A DNA stretch of 64,000 nucleotides, from NCBI RefSeq assembly GCF_029227915.1, contig NC_079879.1, positions 4,960,001-5,024,000 of the forward strand, given 5' to 3'. Below, piece after piece: positions 11,001-23,000 of this stretch; positions within the stretch are counted from its first letter, which is position 1, and each line of letters starts with the position of its first letter. A program made the position numbers and the translations under genes. The notes under the pieces were generated by a model, which saw only the letters and a list, made by a program, of their open reading frames with translations, had not been told where the DNA came from and searched no databases. Source of the stretch: Hydractinia symbiolongicarpus (taxonomy: Eukaryota; Cnidaria; Hydrozoa; Anthoathecata; Hydractiniidae).

Positions 11001-13756
11001 GTATTTTTTCGTTGTTACTGTTTTTAACGCTACGAAGTGGTTGATGTCGTTATAATAAACCTTAATGTAAACAAAGTTAAATCAATGTTTACATCTGTTA
11101 CGTTACCGTTTAAAATAATATTCGATTCTTCAATTCGAAAACACTGCATTGTTATCATGCACTGCACGTTTGCGCATTGGGAAGGTTGCTATATGTAATA
11201 GACTAAATAGCTCATTTGGTATGATGCATTAGAATCTGTACGTTGTGGAAACTTTGCAATAACCTTATTTGTGTGACTTATCGATTTTTTCTAATGTCTG
11301 GTATACCATTTTCCCTTTTATATTTCGGGCATGGCAAAGCAAGTATATAGTTTTAACAGATTTGTTAGCCACCTTCGATTTTGTTAAACTTTTTGCATTT
11401 TTATGTTGCTGGACATGCTTATATTTTTAAGCGTTCTGTTTCAGCGGGTACAAATATAACGCAGATTGTGAGCAACTTCAATCCCAGGGTTTTTTTCTCC
11501 TTTATTGTTATTTTTTTATTGCTGCACATATTTATTTTTTTGGACGTTTTGTTTTAGTGGTTATAAACTAGAATAATACAAATTGTGACTTTTAAAAATT
11601 CATATTACTGTGTTGTATGTTTTTGTTTGGTATCCCTTACATCGGTTTAATGAGAGATTCAGTGGATTCCCCCACGGGTATTCAGCTAGTCTATATAATA
11701 ATACGCCAGTTCCGTGTGTGTGTCTGTCACTTTTGCAAAGTGGATAAAATGTCTTTAATAAAGTCTACAAAACATTGCCTATAAAATTGTTCTGTAATTT
11801 ACCAAACTTTTAACGTTAAAATAATAAACCTCAAAGGAAAGTATATTAAATTAATGAAGCCATTACAGTGCACTTAAAACTTTGAGGCCAAATAACTTGG
11901 AAACGAGGTGGTGACGTCAATGATTTTTCACCGCATAGGTAACTAGGGACCACCCGGGAACAATTTGGGTAGGTTTCCCAAACCTGGGTCCCCGAATCCG
12001 TTTCGGAATGGATGGGTTGATGACGTCAACAAAAAACGTTCAAACCCTAATATCTCTGCAACCGTTTGTCAAAAGTACATGATCATATACATTTTCTTGA
12101 TCAGTGTTTCAAGATCTATACAAGGTAGGCAACAGGCATATAAATACCTTAAAAAATGTTTTTGTGTTTTGGCGGGTCATTGCTGACGTTAGCAAAATTT
12201 TTAAACCATTATATCTTCTTAGGCTTTCGCATAAAATATATCATCCTATACATTATTTTGATCAGCTATTCAAGCTCTACACACATTAATTCAATGTCAA
12301 ACCCTTTTGATTGTTCTTTTGCCTATAAGTAGATTTTCAACAGGTTTATCGCCTAGTTAATATAATTAGATGACACAGGTAAATGTATCTATTAAAACTG
12401 TTTACTCCACAAATACTTGTAACGTTATTTGCAAAAAGACAAGACAAAAAATATATACCCGATGGCAACCATATAACAAAAGATCAGAATCTTCAGAAAT
12501 TGTCAACTGTGTTATTCCTTCTTTCATCAAATAAGCGAGTTGGGCATCAGCTTCATATGGTGCAACAATACATTTTACATTCAGTGTACAACACTCCTAT
12601 AACAATAATAAATCTACTAATGTATTCATATAAGGTTTGCTTCATACATACACTTGATTTGGAAATTGTGGTGAAAGGCTTACCTGCTTTTACAGCTTAA
12701 TAATAATAGCTAAAAACAAACCTTGATAACTTCAGATGCCATTTGAGGCGTGATATCACAGCACTTTTGAAAGTTTTCAAAAGCTTCCTGACTTTTCCCT
12801 TCTCTTAGTGCGGCAATACCACGGGAACGATATTCTTTTCTTTTCCTGGTGTGCAATTAAACATTTCAGTTTATATCAAAAATTTCGTTTTAATAAAAAT
12901 CCTAAGTTTTGTAATCAAGTTTGAACAATTATATAGTTATCTAATATGACAGCTGTAAGGACTGTAGAAAGATTACCACTTAGATAAATAATTGAAAAGA
13001 TGTTTAGAAAACATCTTTTCAATCAAGCAATGACCCTTCCAGACATCTAAGGATCATTAGTCATGTTTTAAATGATGTTCTAGAATCATATATATATTGT
13101 GTAATAACTGTGCCCATTCGAAACATAAATTTGACATATTTTGTTGACCTAATAATAGAGGACCACTATATCAGCCAAGAATTTAGTCTATATTGGCCAA
13201 TCTAAATATATATACTGAATTTTAATTGTAATGCTTAGTTAGATTATGGCTATTAAAGATGGCTTATTCACAATTATTTATTGATAGGTTGTGTTTCATT
13301 TTTTAACTATCAGTGTCACATTTATCTAAAAAAAAAGTTCTGTTAAAAAAAGCCTTCTAATTTGATGTTAACTGTTTGTATTACATGCATATAACAATTT
13401 TCATATAAAAAATTTTTAGAATCTAGTTCCTTCTTTCATCAGTTCATTACCATGCTGTATTGCATATTAACTTACGCTCGACGTTCCTTCTCTTTTTCAG
13501 ACTTAGCTGGCAAGTATCCACCATCAAATACCATGATTGGTGTCACACCATTGTTAATAAGCATGTTCAAGCGACGTACAACATAATGAATGTACACTTT
13601 AGTCGGTTGGCCCAGTACTAGATCTTTAGCACAACCATAAGCACCTTTGTGAAGCCAACAATATGCGTCAATTCCAACCGTTTGTCCTTTAAAGTTGGAC
13701 ATTGATGTTTTTACTTGAATGTCCTTTAACAATGGAAGGAGTCCCTGTATGCCCAT
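5077..13756 (-). CDS. EXO1: Exonuclease 1 (5'-3' exonuclease/flap endonuclease)
   Basis: EXO1 degrades DNA 5' to 3' and cuts flaps in mismatch repair and double-strand break resection in the nucleus. Eleven coding exons, all in frame, are 13756-13476, 12845-12722, 12596-12459, 9654-9445, 9041-8854, 8678-8588, 8422-8212, 7622-7424, 7227-6588, 6499-6472 (28-base microexon) and 5237-5077, giving 756 residues (human 846). The XPG-N and XPG-I nuclease core is intact: MGIQGLLP start, D30, FDGG with D78, E150 and D152 in EADAQLAY, D171 and D173 in SEDSDLL, and D226 in SGCDYL. EALREGK-like and QIALGN helical motifs follow. The C-terminal half is serine/lysine-rich and disordered. A splice-assembled SRYF motif near residue 480 resembles an MLH1-interacting box. 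The intron between exons 8 and 9 uses a GC donor. An acceptor-like TTTTTAG lies just upstream of the ATG. Confidence 0.93.
7228..7423 (-). other. GC-AG intron of EXO1
   Basis: Exon 8 must end in phase 2 to keep frame with exon 9, whose acceptor is GGTTTAG. The only donor at that phase is AG|GCAAGT, the classic consensus of the rare GC donor class. Nearby GT alternatives would shift the frame. Confidence 0.7.
8745..8798. repeat. Three tandem copies of an 18-bp unit
   Basis: The unit AAAAAATACAATGGTAGC occurs three times without change, inside an EXO1 intron between exons 5 and 6. Confidence 0.9.
9680..11690 (+). mobile_element. Helitron-like non-autonomous element in EXO1 intron
   Basis: The left end reads TCTATATATTAATACGCC followed by a GT-rich run, inserted after A. 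The right end reads CCCCCACGGGTATTCAGCTAGT, that is, a short palindrome followed by CTAGT. A TC start, a CTRRT end with a preceding hairpin, and no target duplication are Helitron hallmarks. No Rep/helicase coding is visible, so it would be non-autonomous. Immediately after it a second similar left end starts at about 11690 (TCTATATAATAATACGCC). The boundaries are by eye and could be wrong. Confidence 0.4.
11690..12340 (+). mobile_element. Second Helitron-like left end, truncated
   Basis: This begins with the same TCTATATAATAATACGCC start and GT-rich run as the element before it, then continues with sequence containing GACGTCA and CCACCCGGGAACAATTTGGG. No clear right end is seen before the next EXO1 exon (12459), so the limit given is approximate. 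Confidence 0.3.
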
Positions 13757-15356
13757 TGTTATATGTATAATTCTAAAAATAAATAAAAAGTACATAATAT
13801 TGTATTAAGACTAAAAGTTTTTAAAAGCTTGTATCTAAGCCCTACATGTTTACTCACAAAATTTGATTGCAAACCGACATGAAGATCCCAAGTTGTGAGT
13901 TCGTCAGCAAAAAATTAAGAGGCCTGGGACGAGCAAACAAGTGTCATTTTGGCAAAAATTATGTTAATCAATTAACCTTTATAATATCTATGCATTGATA
14001 AAGTTTGAATGACACCCCTTAACAGGTCTAAAATTATGATGAAAGAATGTCTAAATTTGCTATTACTGAAATATGACATCATAATTCATGCAGCATAATT
14101 AAATCTAAAATTCTTTAAATGTGAATATCTTGAGAACGAAAAGAGTTTTTAAAAAATTTAAAAAGACTTGTTAGCTAACTTTTTAAGCTCTATAATATAA
14201 GTCCAACATCATTTTATACCTCGGTTCCCTTTAAGCACTATAAGAACACTTGATCTTTTTCAAGGCCGGAGGACAGTATGTCATTTATTCAGCCTTGTCC
14301 CCAGGGATTTTCGCCGTCACCCATTATTTGCCTGGTGACGAGGGTTGTCATTAATTCAAAAATTAGAGTTATCAAAATCCAGCTCAATCAATATTCAGGA
14401 CCAGAATTAGGTCTGGGAATTTTTTGAGTTCATGGAAGAGAGGCGTTTCTCACTTTGGAAGAGAAGTGCATAAATAAAACAAAAGATTTATATATTTGAA
14501 TTAAGATACAAAGAGGATACTGCCTTTGTTAGGAATAACTGAAAAACTTCAGTGGGAAAAGATGCCTGGATTTGTCCTATGTCAACTGGGGGGATTTGAT
14601 CAATGACAAGATTGATTTTAACATCGATTATTTGAGACCTTTATTTGTAGAATCTGCTTGGAACACGTATCAGGTATGTTTTCTTCTTGTTTATGGCTTT
14701 GTTTGCTACTCATCATTGTGCTTTATTTAGTTGAAGAAAATATGTTGGGAACCAAAGTTTGTAGTAATGATTAAATACAAGAAATGTTCAACTTGGTTTC
14801 ATTGGTCATTTATCTACTGTTATTGTTTAATTTATAAAGGAAATTTAACTTTAGTGTTTCTTTTTAATATTTTATATTTTTAGGGAATGCATCGATTAGG
14901 ATACAGGGCTAAAAAGACAAAAACTAACTGAACCATAGATTGATATTATAAATATATAAACAAACTAGGAACAAAAATTGCTATTCTTTCCGAGTTTCAT
15001 TTCCACACCTTGAACACATACATTAATAGTTCAAACTAGACGGAGATACCATTCTCAAACTAAGACAGAGAGACCGTAATAATATTAAACAGAGGAAAAG
15101 TGTTCCTAAAAAATTAAATAAAATCCAGATAGTCCATAAAAAACTTTTTGTATACAGCTAGCTGAATAAACATTGGCGACAAGTCTACAAAGGTCCCCAT
15201 GGCTTACTCAGATCACGAAAGAGATAAGTGCTTCACACTTTACAAGGGAAGTGTTTTAAACAGAAAAGAAGATTTCAGAGGAAAGAAAAGGAGTGTTTTG
15301 GCTGAGAAGTGTTTTTATTAAGAAAGAGAAGTGAGCCATTATGGGCCATTGTAAAT

Positions 15357-15451
15357 AGACCTTTTTAAATGTTTACATTTTTCGCGGTAAGCTCTTTTAG
15401 CTTTAACAATTGCGCGGCAGTTAAAAAAATGCAGGTATTCAAAAAGGTCTA
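15357..15451. mobile_element. Short inverted-repeat element (MITE-like)
   Basis: The left end AGACCTTTTTAAATG and the right end, read in reverse, AGACCTTTTTGAATA match at 13 of 15 positions and enclose about 65 bases, which suggests a small non-autonomous DNA transposon. Confidence 0.45.
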
Positions 15452-16017
15452 GGCTAGCTGCTAGATGGTAGCTAGCTACACAAGTCTCATAATAACCTTT
15501 TCTTCAAATTTATGACATGACATTGATCATGTTCTTATTAAGTTAAACTTGTAAGAAGGTTTAGAATAAGTTAGTAAAAGATGTTTTAAATATTCTTACT
15601 AACTGAAGAATATAAACCAAGAATTGTTGAAAAGCATGCTGTTCTTGTTTACTGGCTTTCCCGCCATTTTTATCCCATCCAAACACACAGTAGCCGAAAA
15701 AAAGTACAACGGGCGTGACAAAAACGAGGTCGAGATTAAAAAGGACTGCCGCGCGCACTTCGATCTTATTCTCATGTCACTCGCTGTTTCTTTCATCCAC
15801 AGAAATATTAACAAAAACATAATCCATTGGAATAAAAATTGAAATGAATGACGCAAATAAATGAGAGTCAAGTGATTTTTCAAGAGGTATGGGAAAGGGA
15901 GAAAATTATTTCCTCTCGTGTGAAACACGATGCAATAAAGTATAAAAAGCATTGATAAACGTATATTCAGATGTAGTTTTTAATAAACACCTAATTTGTC
16001 TTATTAAAAAAAATCGC

Positions 16018-16056
16018 AAACGAGAAACAACTGCTTGAAACAGTTGTTTCTCGTTT
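16018..16056. repeat. Perfect 16-bp-stem hairpin
   Basis: AAACGAGAAACAACTG is followed after a 7-base loop by its exact reverse complement. It lies about 1 kb upstream of the arrestin start codon. It could be a foldback repeat or a structured RNA; nothing in the sequence decides. Confidence 0.85.
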
Positions 16057-16689
16057 TATATAGCTGCAAGAAATCGACCTTTGCTACAGGCATAACCTTT
16101 GTGAAAGTACAAATATGGGAAAAGATAAAAAAAGTAAAATTGAATGCTTGATAATAACTAAATATTGTCCTTGTTTTTAAAGCAAAAAAAATTCAAGTAT
16201 ATGTGAAGGGACGAAGTTTGAATTAAAAATAACTTCGGAATATATTTATTTTTTAGCTCGTCAAAAATGCGTAAATATGTCTTAACCACAAGATTAAAAT
16301 CTTATATTTTACCATCTTGTAGTCTCGTGTTTGCGATATTCATAATAAAGCTATATAATGTGTAAAATGGCGCGTATTAAAAAAGGGTGAATGGAAGCGC
16401 GAGGTGCGCAATTAAACATTCATATTTCGACTGAATCGTAAGCAAAAATACGATTCGTTACAGAATCAGGGGGTTGAGTATAAAGAAATTGGAACTTCCT
16501 TTTCATTTTTTTAATAGTAAAAAGTAGTACAATAGTTAAAAGAATTTACTGAAAACTTTTTTAATAGTATGCTTCGTGTTTTGTTTTGTTTTATTTACTT
16601 TTTTTTAAATTTATATGAGTTTTAAATAAAATGTTGCAAAGGTTGAATGGAAATGAAGTTGTGAAAAGTGAAATTGTTCAATTTGATAA

Positions 16690-16705
16690 CCCCCCCCCCC
16701 CCCCG
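16690..16705. repeat. Poly-C tract
   Basis: An uninterrupted run of about 16 C residues (16690-16705) lies 0.3 kb upstream of the arrestin gene. The exact length in an assembly of this kind may be unreliable. Confidence 0.85.
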
Positions 16706-17017
16706 TCTGTTGCGTTACTAATTAAGCTAACTAGTACTTGCATAAACTTAATGAAGCAAAAGTGACAGAAAAGATTTGCAAATGGTGAAAGCATGAAATT
16801 GATGCAAAGACTTAATAAGTAGGTTTTCACACAAAAAAATTTTTTTTGCACTTTAGATAAATATTTCTTTCTATATTTTGTTGCGTGTTATTTCAGGAAA
16901 AAATTGAACTGGAAAATCAGGAAGGAGATTTCAATTTGGCAGGGCGGTATTTAATCGTCGATATAGAGAGAAATTTAAGGTTTATGTATTTTACTTGTTA
17001 TACAAGTTTTAATTAAA

Positions 17018-20000
17018 ATGAAGAATCTTCGAGAATTTACGTTGGTGACAAAAGATAACCAAACTGCTTACTTACCCGGAGACGTGATCCATGGAGAACT
17101 CTATGTCAGTTTTGATGAACCGATAACCATGAAATCAATGCGAGTGTGTCTCTTTGGAGAAGGTGCAGGGACGTGGCTTCATCAGGAGGATGCCAGCTAT
17201 GCAGATGCTTCCAAAGACTCGGATGGAAAACTGATGAAGCAGACTCTCGTCGATGTTGGACTTCTCGTGTTCGGCTATGCTGGTGATAAGGATGAAAACA
17301 CAGAAACGCATGAAAATGGGAGATACGTGTACGCATTTGAATTTAACGTTCCAAAGAATCTTCCATGCACGTTTAAAAGTCCTATTGAAAAAGATCTTGG
17401 ATTTGCTAAATATTCTTTACAAGCTATAATATCCAGACCAAAAAAATATGACAAGGTTACGAAACTCGCTATAGTAATAAACAAGTTGATAAATCCAGAA
17501 CATATTCCGTCAAATATCACTCCAGGTGCTATGAAAGATGCAAGTGTTGTCAATTCTGCTTGCATGCCTGTTGGTACTCTGAGTTTTGAAAGCTACCTAC
17601 CCCAATTGTGCTACACACAAGGGGATAACATACAAATTCACGCCAATGCAGAAAATAATTCTCCAAAAGTGATGAAAGAGATATACGCTAAACTGATTCG
17701 AAGAGTTCGTTGCAAATCAAAGTTTGGCAGCAGTACGTATACAATGGAGGAAACAAAAGTTCATGGTCCAAGAATACCTTCCGAACAAAAGTAAGAATTA
17801 TATGTTTCGTTATTTAAAAATAATCGTCAACTGACTAAACAAAGTGTTTCTTAAAGTTTAAAAATGAGCAGCTAGTCAACACTAATTGTATTCTCATGCC
17901 ATGCAAATCTCACGTTTTTTCAGTATATTTTTCAATGTTTAAGTGGTGCTGACATGATGCCTGTATAGATATTCTTTACTTTCTTCAAGGCAGACATACA
18001 ATATCCTCAAAAAAACTTTGGATCAAATTTGTTCTTCTATTTACTATAAAGTTTTGTACTTACTAGCAGAATATTAAAATATTGAAAATAAAAAAAGTAT
18101 AGTGACGTTAAAAATTCAAAATCAAAACAACGTTTTGTCAATACAAATACATTATTGATTTATTTATTTATTGATGGGTTCTTTAAAGAATGTTTCGTGT
18201 ACACGTAGCTTTTGAAAATAATTAACAAATGGTTATTCCAATTAGAGGAGACTTGAGTGTGCGATCAGCCATCTTGACGACGGTTTACTACTGATACTCT
18301 TTCTCATCATCTTTGTATCTTAACTTAAAGACTATGATGTTTAACGACAACGCGTGAAAACGAGGCTATATTCAATAGGGAGACGTCTTTTAGGCTTTTT
18401 TACACTTTCCGGTGTGGTGTTCCACCCGGCGATTTATACGTTCCTGTTATAAAAAACCGCTTTACAATCGACTTATTGCCAGAACACCTAAAATTTTAAA
18501 AAAGTTAAAAACTAACAGAAAAATGATAATTTTGGTATAAGAAATTATCCAGATTTAAAAAAAGGAGAATTTCTCTAATGATTGTGGTTGCTAATGCTTC
18601 AGTTTTGTGAAAAACATAGTCGAAATCAAACTATTACCGTTGCCTATTTAAAAAACGTATCGATTTTTTTTGAGCAAAGAATTATTATTAAGTAACTTCT
18701 GGAACTATAATTTCGGCGACAGATCAAAAAATTTAAGACCTAAATCTTTCAACATCTCTGATGGTTTGCTTTACCATGCAAATAAATCGCTATGGATTAT
18801 CGCTAGTTATCACATGTTGCTAACGGTACTTTGAAATATTGTCATTGATCGTGCACATGAGAAATCGTTATTTTATGCAGAACAAAGTAGTCTCCATCCT
18901 GTGTAGTACAAATTATTATAGAAGTCTTAAATTTGATGACCTGTGAAGACACTGATCTAAAACGTTTGGTTTAAAACCACAACAACTATTCACTCTGTAA
19001 TCTGTTCAACCTTAGATTTATTTGGGACAATCAAAAAATGCGAATACCTTCAATAGGCTCAACTGTGACTGGGAATAATGATGACATAAGAGTTGATTAC
19101 ATTGTCCGTGTTGGTATGCACGAAGACAAGGGAAGCGAAATTCATCTCGACCTGCCTGTTATTATTGGTACGATTGGTAATAAGGAAGGTATGATGTTTT
19201 TCTGATTGTTCCTTTGGTTTGTTTTCTTTCATAGAATTAACAACAAGAGAGAACTTTCGATGTGCTAGCATTTAACTATAATCTTTATATGTTCGTCTTC
19301 ATATTATTTTGTTCATTTGCAGATGAAGATAAAGAAGAAAAAATTGAAGATAATTTGTTTGATCGTAACCAACATAATTATGGCCTACAAGTTATTAAAG
19401 CAGCAGAACGTGACAATTATCGCGAAACATTAAAAGATAAATTAGATAAATCGGGCACACTGCCGCAAATTAATAGTGAATCTAAAATGTCAGATGACAA
19501 CATCAGATCTAAGGAAAGTAGAAATAAAGGCGAAGACACAGCTGACGGATATGAGGCGTATCGCAGTTTTGATGACAGCAACAGATCTAGAGTGAAAATA
19601 TTTGATGATGATATCAACATAGCTCTTTCAGATGCTGATTTGGATATAACCATAGGTGATGATACATTTAATTCAGCACGTGATGAAAACGATGGCCGAA
19701 GCAAGTCGGCTGCAGGTAGACCAATAAAGAAAATAAAAAATCAGATAGGAAAGGAAAGAAGTGCTTCAGCTGATGGCAGACTAAAAACACCAAAGGACGG
19801 TTCTGCTGAACGTGGCAGAGTGGGATCCGGATTAAGTTCTAAAGGTTTGCGACAAAAGTCAGCCTCACCATTGGGTAGCAGAGGAAGTATGGGAAGCATA
19901 AAAGGGAAAAACGGTTCTAAAGGGAAATTAAATGAAAGTAACGGTTCTCTTAGGAAAACAAAGTCAGGTTTAAAGGGAAGTAGCCAATCTCTCAAATCAA

Positions 20001-23000
20001 ATGGATCAAAGGGTGCAAATAAAGGTAAAAGTGGGAAAGATGATCTAGAAAATTCAACAAAATCACTGCATGGATCACAGTCATCTCTTATGGAAGATTT
20101 AATTGCCGGAATGGACAGTAAAAAAGATGGAGAAACATACAACGAAAATAAATGGGAAATACCTAGATACGTACCAAATGCAATTGATGGAGAAGATAAA
20201 AACGCAGGATTTCGAGATGCTAATCAATGGAATAACACCCCAAATAGTAGAAACGAACTTGAAAATTCCCCAAGCCTTCTCCATGGCGCTAGCACTCCAA
20301 TAAAACCAATCACAGAAGATGTCCAAGCCTTTGCTGAAGAAGGCGACCTTCATGCAGGACTTGAAGATGAAGCTTATTTGAACAAACTGGATGAAAATTC
20401 TCCAAAACTTCTCTATGGCGATTACCCTATTCAAAACCAATCAAATGATAGTGCTGGCGCACATAGAGAACCAATTACAGAAGACGTTCAAGCCTTTGCT
20501 GAAGAAGGCGATCTCCATGCAGGACCTGAATATGAAGCTTATTTGAACAAGCTAGATGTAAATTCTTCAAAAATTCTCTCGGGCGATTACCCTATTCAAA
20601 ACCAATCAAAAGAAAGTGCTGGCGCACAAAGAGAACCAATTACAGAAGACGTAGAGTCTCCCATTATACCATTGAGGAAAAATAATGATCATGCTACCGT
20701 GGACGACGAAGAGTATTTACGAGAATTTGAAAGACTTGAACAAGAATTTCAAGCTAAGAGTCCTTCAGCACAAAAGCGAATGCAAGAAAGCCGACCTATT
20801 CCAGTAGAACACACCGAAGAGCAGGGTTCTGATCAACTTTTAAATGGAGGATATGAAGTAGATGGAGAATACCAAAGTTACTCTCAACATCCAATGTCAC
20901 CAATTACAGAAGAAAAAGAAGAGGCAGTAGCAGGTACAGGTTTAGATGGTACACAAAAAGTTTTGGGAGGAGAATTAAAAACATCAACCCCTGCATCAAA
21001 TGCAATAAGCAATGACCATAATAATTTACATAATTTGAAAGACAACGCATCTGCTGATCCGGGGAATACCAAACAGCATGTTACGCCAGGGAATGATGAT
21101 TTGCAACGTAAAGATGATGGAGATACTGACGGAGAAAAAAAAGTGGGGGATCATCAAAAAGATGAGAAAAAAACAGGACTGAGTTCCCCATGGGGAATAG
21201 TGGGGATGATTGACAGGCTATTGGGAAGGAAAAAGAAGGAGGAAGACAAAGAAGACAGACAAACACCTTTAAAAAAGACTGATGCTGATTCTGCAGCAAC
21301 TGCTAGTATGAGTGAGAATCAAAGAGAAAATACGCAACAAACAGACAAAGTGAATGATAAAGAAAGAACCAAACTTCCTGAGAAAATAGAAGGTAAGAGG
21401 GAAACTTCTGAAATTCAGGGTATGCTTGATGCAATTGATGGAGGTAAAAATTTTGATAAACAAGAAGAGCACAAAACACCAAGTAAAGATCCGTTGAACA
21501 CTTTGGATAGCAGCGGGAAAGTAGGTGAAGGTGAAGATGTACAAAAATCAAATAAAGCAGCAGAACAAGATAAAGGTAAAGATGTGCAGAAAGAAATACA
21601 AGAGGAAGGTGACTTGAAGCACGGAGATCGAAGACCATTTTTTAATGACCAAACAAATGGCATTTCAAATTCTGAAACTAAATCCACCAAAAGCGAAGAT
21701 CAATCCGAGTGTGATACAAATACTGACATGCCGGATATTCCAGATGAGGATCCAGAGGAAGACAGTCTTGAAGATATCAATCAGCAAAACAATCTACCTT
21801 CCAAAAATTCTGAATCCATAAAAGATCAAACAAACACAATTATGAAAAACAAAACAAAATCTACTAAACCGAAAACTGGACCCAACAAAAAAGAAAAATT
21901 AGAAGCGTCACAAAAGTTAGGCAAGCAGGGAAAAAATAAAAGCGAGAACATAAAGAAGATCTTGCCATTAAAACCAGGAATATCGAAAAAGCCAAAAGCT
22001 GTAGCAAAGAAACCTGCATCGGAAGCAGGCAAGAAAGGAAAAGGTATTCGCATTCCTACTAGTATACCTGCAACGAAACATGACAGTTCTTTCTCATCAG
22101 ATTCTTTCTTTTCATCACATTCATCGTCAGAAAGTGACGACGAACAGGAAAAGAGAACATCTAAATTAAAACAGGCAGCTGGGGAACTGTATGGTGACTC
22201 TACACAGGATAGGAAGACAGAAAGGGAAAAAGGAAAACACGACAGAGACAAAGTAGCTGGTCCTAGAGAGGCAAGAAACGAGAAAAAACAATGCAATGAT
22301 ATGTTTCCTGAAGATGAAGGGTACGGAACTATTGGAAGACAAAAAGATAAAAAGAGTCCAGGGAAGGGACAAGGTAAAGACAATGAAAAATTGAGCAAAC
22401 CTAACCAACCTAGCTCTAAACGACCACCACTGAATAAAATAAGCAATATTAAACCACAAGATAAGCCTGTATCGGAAAAACACAATAAAGCTAATGTAAG
22501 CAAGAATCCTGCTAAGGTGCAAGATTTATCACCTTCACAAAGTCCAGCAAAAGAAAAGATAAAAAAGCCAATCGGACTGGAGGACAAGCGTTTGAAAAAG
22601 CACACTACAATACCACCTAAAGCTTCCAAAATAAGTTCCAAATCGCTTCCGTCCAAAGGATCTACGGATAAAAATGGAGTTAAAAAGCTAAAAAAAAGTC
22701 CCGACACAGCCAGCCCAAAACTAAAAGAAGAAAAGCCATTGAAACAATCAGAACATATCAAAGAAGAAGAGCCAACACAAAACAAAGTCACCCAAAAACG
22801 ACACCCATCTGCACATACATCTTCCACAGACAAACTTCCCTATGTAGCCTCTCCTAATCATATCAGTGACCAGTACTATCCTGACCACCATAATACTGAC
22901 AATGACAATCAAGAGCCTGGAGATTCGCCACACCATCCCAACCGATCTTCATCACCGATTAAATCTAAACAGGATCCAACATCACGACAACAACATGGCT

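Larger units (their letters stand above)
13757..17017. other. Intergenic stretch between EXO1 and the arrestin gene
   Basis: EXO1 and the arrestin gene diverge from this 3.3 kb interval, so it should hold both promoters. It contains a repeat (about 13845-14060) that recurs inverted near 34500-34745, a short MITE-like pair of ends near 14300-14348, a 95-bp inverted-repeat element near 15357-15451, a hairpin at 16018-16056 and a poly-C run. Open frames at 15561-15958 on both strands show no known domain. Confidence 0.4.

Noticed and set aside
15561-15958. Overlapping frames on both strands upstream of EXO1
   Set aside because: They are short, mutually overlapping and without a domain. They may only reflect a promoter region with fewer stops.
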